Position numbers and translations under genes: made by a program
Notes under the pieces: model-generated
Seen by the model: only the letters and a program-made list of their open reading frames with translations
What the model was told of the DNA's origin: nothing
Database searches by the model: none
Part shown: positions 59,362 through 64,000 of the stretch, in pieces
How positions within the stretch are numbered: position 1 is the stretch's first letter
How the letters are laid out: each line of letters opens with the position of its first letter
NCBI GenBank assembly: GCA_041752235.1
Contig: JBGSHM010000008.1
Coordinates: 43,894 to 107,893 of the forward strand
Reading direction: 5' to 3'
DNA length: 64,000 bases
DNA from: SpSt-398 sp041752235
Lineage (GTDB): Bacteria; Bacteroidota; Bacteroidia; Chitinophagales; Chitinophagaceae

Positions 59362-60009
59362 ATGTACAACCTTCCCGATTTCAAAGAACCCGATAGTGGG
59401 GAGATAAAGGCTTTCATGCAAGCCCATCCTCTTGCCCTTTTGTTTGGAGTGGATGATCAACGCCGTCCCGTTGCTACCCAGGTACCCGTTCTCCTCGAGG
59501 AGCGCGAAGGCAAAACCTTCCTGATCGGTCATATGAGCAAGGGAACCGATCATATCAAAGCCTTCCAGGCATTTCCTGAAAATATCCTGGCCGTATTTAC
59601 CAGTCCCAATTGCTATGTAAGCGCTACCTGGTATACCATGCCTCATATGGGATCCACCTGGAATTATATGTCAGTACACGCCCATGGTCCAATCCGCTTC
59701 GGGACAGAAGAAGAATTGATAGGGGTCATGAAAAAACTGACCCTGTATTTTGAAAAGAACAATCCTCGGTCCACCACCATATATGATAATTTGCCCCCGG
59801 AGTATCTGGATAAGATGATGAAAGGAATAAGGCCATTTGAAATAGAGGTCAAAAGGCTCGAGCATGTGTTCAAACTCAGCCAGAACCGGGATGAAACAAG
59901 TTCTCAGCAGATCATTGATCAACTATCCAATGGAGATACCGGCGCCCGGTTCATTGCCAAAGAAATGCAAAAGCGGAAGTCTTCACTTTATCCCCCCAAA
60001 GCGCTATGA
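59362..60009 (+). CDS. PaiB-like FMN-binding protein
   Basis: A 215-residue protein of the FMN-binding negative transcriptional regulator family. Typical stretches: PLALLFGVDDQRRPVATQVP, FTSPNCYVSATWYTMPHMG, STWNYMSVHAHGPIRF. The fold is a split barrel that binds flavin; the regulatory role comes from Bacillus PaiB and is not proven here. Its stop overlaps the ATG of kynU by 4 bases, so the two are co-translated. Confidence 0.85.
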   Translation: MYNLPDFKEPDSGEIKAFMQAHPLALLFGVDDQRRPVATQVPVLLEEREGKTFLIGHMSKGTDHIKAFQAFPENILAVFTSPNCYVSATWYTMPHMGSTWNYMSVHAHGPIRFGTEEELIGVMKKLTLYFEKNNPRSTTIYDNLPPEYLDKMMKGIRPFEIEVKRLEHVFKLSQNRDETSSQQIIDQLSNGDTGARFIAKEMQKRKSSLYPPKAL

Positions 60010-61286
60010 ATTTCCAATTCTCCGAAGCCTTTTCCCGTGCCATGGACCAACAGGATCCATTGGCACGAATGAGGGATGAATTCATCCTTCCCGGACCGGC
60101 TGACCATAAAAAGATATATTTCCTGGGCAACTCATTGGGGCTTCAACCCAAAAGGACAAAAGAGCATATCCAATCCATTCTGGATGACTGGTCAGCGCTG
60201 GGGGTGGAAAGTTTTTTTCACGCCCGCGAACCCTGGATGGATTATCACCAGTCCCTTACCCGGCCATTGGCCACCGTTATGGGCTGTCTGCCGGAAGAAA
60301 TATCCGTCATGAACCAGCTTACGGTGAACCTCCATTTGTTGATGGTCAGTTTTTATCGCCCTTCGGGTAAACGGGTAAGGATCATTTGTGAATCAAAAGC
60401 CTTTCCGAGCGACCAGTATATGTTTGAAACACATCTGCTGTCTCGAGGGCTGGATCCAAAGGATATCCTTATTGAATTAAAGCCCCGGGAAGGCGAAGCC
60501 AAGTCGCGGACAGAAGATATCCTTCAACAGATCCAACGGACGGGCAATGAATTAGCGCTTGTTCTATTGGGCGGGATCAATTACTATACCGGGCAGGTGC
60601 TTGATATGGAAGCTATAACAAAAGCCGGTCAGTCAGTAGGTGCCCTGGTTGGATTTGACCTGGCCCATGCAGCAGGTAACATACCCTTACAGCTTCATAC
60701 CTGGAACGTAGACTTTGCAGCCTGGTGTTCTTATAAATACCTCAACGCCGGACCTGGTGCCGTGGGCGGGGTATACATCCATCAACGATTTCACCAGGAT
60801 GCATCCATCCCCCGAATGGCCGGTTGGTGGGGGTATGAAAAAGAAACCCGGTTTCAAATGGAGCCCGGTTTCAAACCCATTCAAACAGCCGAAGGCTGGC
60901 AATTGAGTACCCCCTCCCTGATTCTTTATGCGGCCCATCGATCCTCCTTATCCGTCATAGAAGAAGCAGGCTGGACCAATATACTTGCCAAACAAAAAAG
61001 GCTGACGGCCTGGTTATGGTTTATCCTGGATCATATTCGCCAGGGCCCAACCAACACATCCCACTGGGAAGTATTAACGCCGGCGCATGAAGACCAGCAT
61101 GGCTGCCAGGTCTCCCTTTATTTTCCTGAAAATGGAAAGAAGGTCTTTGACCATCTGACCCAAAAAGGGGTAATGGCTGATTGGCGTGAACCCGGTGTTA
61201 TACGGGTTGCCCCCGTTCCTTTATACAACTCCTATCATGAGGTTTGGTTATTCGGAAGTTATTTAAGGGAAATGTTAGAAATATAG
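60006..61286 (+). CDS. kynU: Kynureninase
   Basis: A 426-residue PLP enzyme that splits kynurenine or 3-hydroxykynurenine into (hydroxy)anthranilate and alanine. The N-terminal FLGNSLGLQPKRTKEH, the PLP-binding VGFDLAHAAGNIPLQLH and the Schiff-base Lys in WCSYKYLNAGPGAVGG (about 240-256) are diagnostic. The C-terminal VMADWREPGVIRVAPVPLYN is standard. No tryptophan dioxygenase or formamidase is in the window, so its substrate supply is unclear. It overlaps the PaiB-like gene; the ATP-grasp pair follows 40 bases later. Confidence 0.92.
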   Translation: MNFQFSEAFSRAMDQQDPLARMRDEFILPGPADHKKIYFLGNSLGLQPKRTKEHIQSILDDWSALGVESFFHAREPWMDYHQSLTRPLATVMGCLPEEISVMNQLTVNLHLLMVSFYRPSGKRVRIICESKAFPSDQYMFETHLLSRGLDPKDILIELKPREGEAKSRTEDILQQIQRTGNELALVLLGGINYYTGQVLDMEAITKAGQSVGALVGFDLAHAAGNIPLQLHTWNVDFAAWCSYKYLNAGPGAVGGVYIHQRFHQDASIPRMAGWWGYEKETRFQMEPGFKPIQTAEGWQLSTPSLILYAAHRSSLSVIEEAGWTNILAKQKRLTAWLWFILDHIRQGPTNTSHWEVLTPAHEDQHGCQVSLYFPENGKKVFDHLTQKGVMADWREPGVIRVAPVPLYNSYHEVWLFGSYLREMLEI

Positions 61287-61326
61287 TTTTATCAGTTAAT
61301 AAATAGACTTTATATTGCTTGGGTAC

Positions 61327-62412
61327 ATGAATATCCAATCGGCGTTATCTTCATATAAGGTCTGGGTGCTGGCACCGTATCTCCATACGGATGACCCCAA
61401 TCTGCAATACTATTACGATTTTACCGAAGGGATAAAAGAGTACACACGGGTTTTTGATGAATTGAAATGTGAGTGGGAATGGCAGCCGGTAGGGATACAT
61501 GATTATCACGATATCATTCGCCAGATAGGCTCTTCCGCCAATGGAAAACAACCCCTCGTGATCAATTTATGTGATGGGGATGAGATCAATGGAACGCCTG
61601 GCGTATCCGTGATCGAGGCATTGAAAAAAGAAGGATTGGTCTTTACCGGATCTAATCGTTTCTTCTATGAGATCACTACTTCCAAGATACCCATGAAGCA
61701 GGCCTTTGAAGCAGCGGGTGTTCCTACACCCAAGTGGGAGGTGATGAATGAAGATGGATCCAACCTGAAAGGTTTGTATGACCGGATAGGGAGTCCCTTG
61801 ATTCTGAAACCGGCCATCTCCGGAGGCAGCATGGGTATCGGTATAAAAAATGTTGTCCATACCGAAGAAGAATGTATCACCCGGTTGGAAGAAATGCGCG
61901 GAGGGTACCATGGTTGGGACCTGGCCGGCGGCGGAATCATTGCTGAGGCGTTTATCAAAGGAAGAGAGTTTACTACCCTGGTGGTAGGCAGCGGTGAAAA
62001 TGAGTTGATCTTTTATCCCCCGGCAGAACGGCTGTTTCATCAGGGATTGCCAGATACGGAACAATTTCTTTCCTATGACCGGCTTTGGGAAACCTATGAG
62101 GACGAGAAACCGGTTGACAATGATCAGTTTCTCTATAACTACGGCGAACCGGAAGCAGCATTATTGGCCCCCCTTCGGGAATTAAGTCTCGCAGCATATA
62201 AAGCAGTAGGCGGCACCGGTTATGGACGTATTGATATTCGAATGGATAAGGAAACCGGGAAACTTTATGTCTTGGAAGTAAATGCCCAATGTGGTTTGAG
62301 TGAGGACGAGAATTTTACATCCATCGGCGCGATCCTTCGTTTTGCCAGAAAATCATTTACCCAGCTCACCTGTGAGATACTCGAGGATGCGCTGAACCGT
62401 CATAAACCCTAA
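61327..62412 (+). CDS. ATP-grasp ligase (D-Ala-D-Ala ligase-like)
   Basis: A protein of about 361 residues. ATP-grasp blocks: PLILKPAISGGSMGIGIKNV (ATP-binding Lys and loop), GGGIIAEAFIKGREFTTLVV, GTGYGRIDIRMDKETGKLYV and the metal-binding LEVNAQCGLSEDENFTS. The N-terminal domain (VWVLAPYLHTDDPNLQYYYD) differs from true Ddl, so another carboxylate-amine ligation is likely. The start at ATG 61327 is supported by a TATATTG resembling a -7 element at 61311. It lies 3 bases before the next ATP-grasp gene and is probably one unit with it. Confidence 0.78.
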   Translation: MNIQSALSSYKVWVLAPYLHTDDPNLQYYYDFTEGIKEYTRVFDELKCEWEWQPVGIHDYHDIIRQIGSSANGKQPLVINLCDGDEINGTPGVSVIEALKKEGLVFTGSNRFFYEITTSKIPMKQAFEAAGVPTPKWEVMNEDGSNLKGLYDRIGSPLILKPAISGGSMGIGIKNVVHTEEECITRLEEMRGGYHGWDLAGGGIIAEAFIKGREFTTLVVGSGENELIFYPPAERLFHQGLPDTEQFLSYDRLWETYEDEKPVDNDQFLYNYGEPEAALLAPLRELSLAAYKAVGGTGYGRIDIRMDKETGKLYVLEVNAQCGLSEDENFTSIGAILRFARKSFTQLTCEILEDALNRHKP

Positions 62413-62415
62413 TGT

Positions 62416-63903
62416 ATGAAGATCTGTGTGCTACAACCCGATTATTCGACGTCCGCGGTAGATTATCAGTATTATGACCCGGCCAGAAACCTGACGGCCC
62501 TCTATCCGGAGGCCACGGTGGACCATGTATTGTTGAATAAACTCACCACCTATCGGCAGTTGCGTGACCTGGCAAAAAAAGGGTATGATGTTTTCGTCAA
62601 CCTCTGTGAAGGGTATCTTGAATGGGAAGTACCTTCCATTGATGTCATACATACCCTCGAATTACTTAATCTTCCCTTCACCGGCCCAAGCTCCAATTTG
62701 TATGATCCTCCCAAACCATTGATGAAATATGTGGCCTTTTGCGAAGGGGTCAGAACCCCGGCCTATGTATTGGTTCAACATACCGATGACCTGAAAGGAA
62801 TCAATAGCCAGTTGACCTATCCCCTTTTTGTAAAACCATCCAAAGCCGGGGACAGCCTGGGTATTGATGAACACTCATTGGTCAATGAAGAAAAGGAACT
62901 CCGCCAAAAAGTGGAAGAACTACTCCCGGAATACGGCGAGTTACTCGTGGAAGAATACATTGCCGGTCGTGAGTTCACTGTTCTGGTGGCGGCCAATGCC
63001 TACCCGGAGCAGACCTGTACCGTATTCAAACCGGTGGAATATGTATTCCCTCCCAATCGCTCTTTCAAGACCTATGCCCTAAAAACCTCCGAACTACATC
63101 CCGATTGTAATGTGCCCTGTGATGATACCGTGCTGGAGATCGAATTAAAAATGGCAGCCGAAAGGATATTCAATGCCTTTAATGGGGTGGGGTATGCCCG
63201 ACTGGATTTCAGGGTCAATGACAGCAATGAGATCTATTTTCTCGAGATCAATTTTACCTGCTCGGTATTTTATTCCGATGGCTATGAAGGCTCTGCCGAT
63301 TTTATCCTGAAATACGATGGTATCGGCCAAGCAGGTTTCCTCCACCACATGGTGGCGGAAGGTATGGCACGGCATAAACGACGGCAGAAAAAATTCCGTA
63401 TCAAAGGGAATTCCATTGCCGGCTATGGCATCTATGCCACCGAAGAAATTTCAGCCGGAGAGATCATTTTCAAAGGTGAAGAAAGGGCCCAGCGGATCGT
63501 AACCCGTCGTCACGTAGAAAAGCACTGGCCCGAAGAAATGAAAGAACATTTTCGCCGCTATGCCTATCCCATCAGCACCGAAGTGTATATATTATGGGAT
63601 GATGACCCCCTGCAATGGGCCCCGCAAAACCACAGTTGCGATCCCAATACCTCGTATGATGGACTAAATGTACTCACCCGCCGCACCATTCGGAAAGGGG
63701 AGGAACTTACCCTTGACTATGCCACACTGCTTGACCGCACCGCCGAGCCTTTTGAATGTCGTTGTGGATCTGCCAACTGCCGGGGTGTAATCAAAGGCAT
63801 TGCTGGAAATTCCGTCACCAAACGCGAACGCGGCAAACGTCTTACCGCTATTTCCCGCCAACCTGAACCTAAAGAGAAGGCTGTGAAGGTGGGGAAGAGG
63901 TAG
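62416..63903 (+). CDS. ATP-grasp ligase fused to a SET domain
   Basis: A 495-residue fusion. Residues 1-320 or so are an ATP-grasp enzyme (YPLFVKPSKAGDSLGI at 135-150, LVEEYIAGREFTVL at 177-190, YARLDFRV at 260-267, FLEINFTCSVFYSDG at 275-289). Residues 325-460 are a SET domain: NSIAGYGIYATEEISAGEII, the NHSCDPN motif at 405-411, GEELTLDYA at 428-436, and post-SET cysteines C448, C450 and C455. A basic tail ends the protein. SET domains methylate protein lysines with SAM, so ligation and methylation may be joined. It follows the other ATP-grasp gene by 3 bases. The stop is TAG. Confidence 0.85.
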   Translation: MKICVLQPDYSTSAVDYQYYDPARNLTALYPEATVDHVLLNKLTTYRQLRDLAKKGYDVFVNLCEGYLEWEVPSIDVIHTLELLNLPFTGPSSNLYDPPKPLMKYVAFCEGVRTPAYVLVQHTDDLKGINSQLTYPLFVKPSKAGDSLGIDEHSLVNEEKELRQKVEELLPEYGELLVEEYIAGREFTVLVAANAYPEQTCTVFKPVEYVFPPNRSFKTYALKTSELHPDCNVPCDDTVLEIELKMAAERIFNAFNGVGYARLDFRVNDSNEIYFLEINFTCSVFYSDGYEGSADFILKYDGIGQAGFLHHMVAEGMARHKRRQKKFRIKGNSIAGYGIYATEEISAGEIIFKGEERAQRIVTRRHVEKHWPEEMKEHFRRYAYPISTEVYILWDDDPLQWAPQNHSCDPNTSYDGLNVLTRRTIRKGEELTLDYATLLDRTAEPFECRCGSANCRGVIKGIAGNSVTKRERGKRLTAISRQPEPKEKAVKVGKR

Positions 63904-63957
63904 GTGTGGGAGGTTGGAGGTTGGTTGTTGGATGTTAGATGTTGGATGTTGGACAGA
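63902..63957. repeat. GGATGTT 7-base tandem array
   Basis: AGGTGTG GGAGGTT GGAGGTT GGTTGTT GGATGTT AGATGTT GGATGTT GGACAGA: eight units in strict phase, starting right after the last stop codon. Its inverted partner, if any, lies beyond the window; words like CTGTGCGAGACC follow, as at 52439. Confidence 0.85.
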
Positions 63958-64000
63958 TGTCGGAGGCCGCTGTGCGAGACCTGCTGTGCGCGACCACGGG

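Overview
The window looks like a chromosomal segment of a Bacteroidota bacterium, most likely of the family Chitinophagaceae. The reasons are: promoters of the TAnnTTTG type close to many starts, few Shine-Dalgarno sequences, two secreted proteins with type IX secretion (Por) C-terminal domains, a three-gene proton-pumping transhydrogenase, NamZ (DUF1343) and GH20 enzymes, and the Bacteroidota form of Mrp. No rRNA, tRNA, CRISPR array, insertion sequence or phage gene was seen.

Layout. 1-1799: 3' part of a parallel beta-helix protein with a C-terminal PA14-like domain. 1948-13764: the S10 and spc ribosomal protein operons in standard order (rpsJ, rplC, rplD, rplW, rplB, rpsS, rplV, rpsC, rplP, rpmC, rpsQ, rplN, rplX, rplE, rpsN, rpsH, rplF, rplR, rpsE, rpmD, rplO, secY), then map. 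The usual continuation (infA, rpmJ, rpsM, rpsK, rpsD, rpoA, rplQ) and the usual upstream neighbours (rpsL, rpsG, fusA) are absent. 14882-25797: acyltransferases, a flavoprotein, rpsA, a T9SS cargo protein, a thioesterase, a photolyase gene broken by one amber codon, an SDR and an unknown secreted protein. 25840-36587: proline dehydrogenase, thyA, folA, a methyltransferase, pntAA-pntAB-pntB, an RsmF-type rRNA methylase, a LysM protein and fmt. 36656-42701: an unknown secreted protein, a cholesterol-dependent-cytolysin-like protein and, divergently, a TPR histidine kinase with its LuxR-type regulator. 42724-58139: namZ, an FKBP, an amber-broken membrane gene, pepT, an SPFH protein, an ExbB/ExbD pair, prmC, ribD-eamA-yigZ, GH20 hexosaminidase, a second T9SS protein, a 3-hydroxyacyl-CoA dehydrogenase and a CarboxypepD_reg protein. 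58240-63903: mrp, a PaiB-like flavin protein, kynureninase, then two adjacent ATP-grasp ligases, the second fused to a SET domain.

Genes that work together: the ribosomal operon; thyA with folA (dTMP synthesis and folate regeneration); the pnt genes (NADPH supply); the kinase-regulator pair; exbB-exbD; and possibly paiB-like, kynU and the ATP-grasp pair as a small-molecule or protein-modification locus.

The strongest unexplained signal is a set of intergenic elements built from degenerate short tandem units, most with a strict 7-base period and others with about 8 to 10 bases, usually folded into inverted repeats. About twenty lie in the window, several between ribosomal protein genes. Other items of note are the cytolysin-like protein, the ATP-grasp/ATP-grasp-SET pair, two genes each broken by one in-frame TAG where Trp would fit, an apparent ATC start, and -7 promoter elements only 3 to 8 bases before start codons, which suggests leaderless mRNAs.
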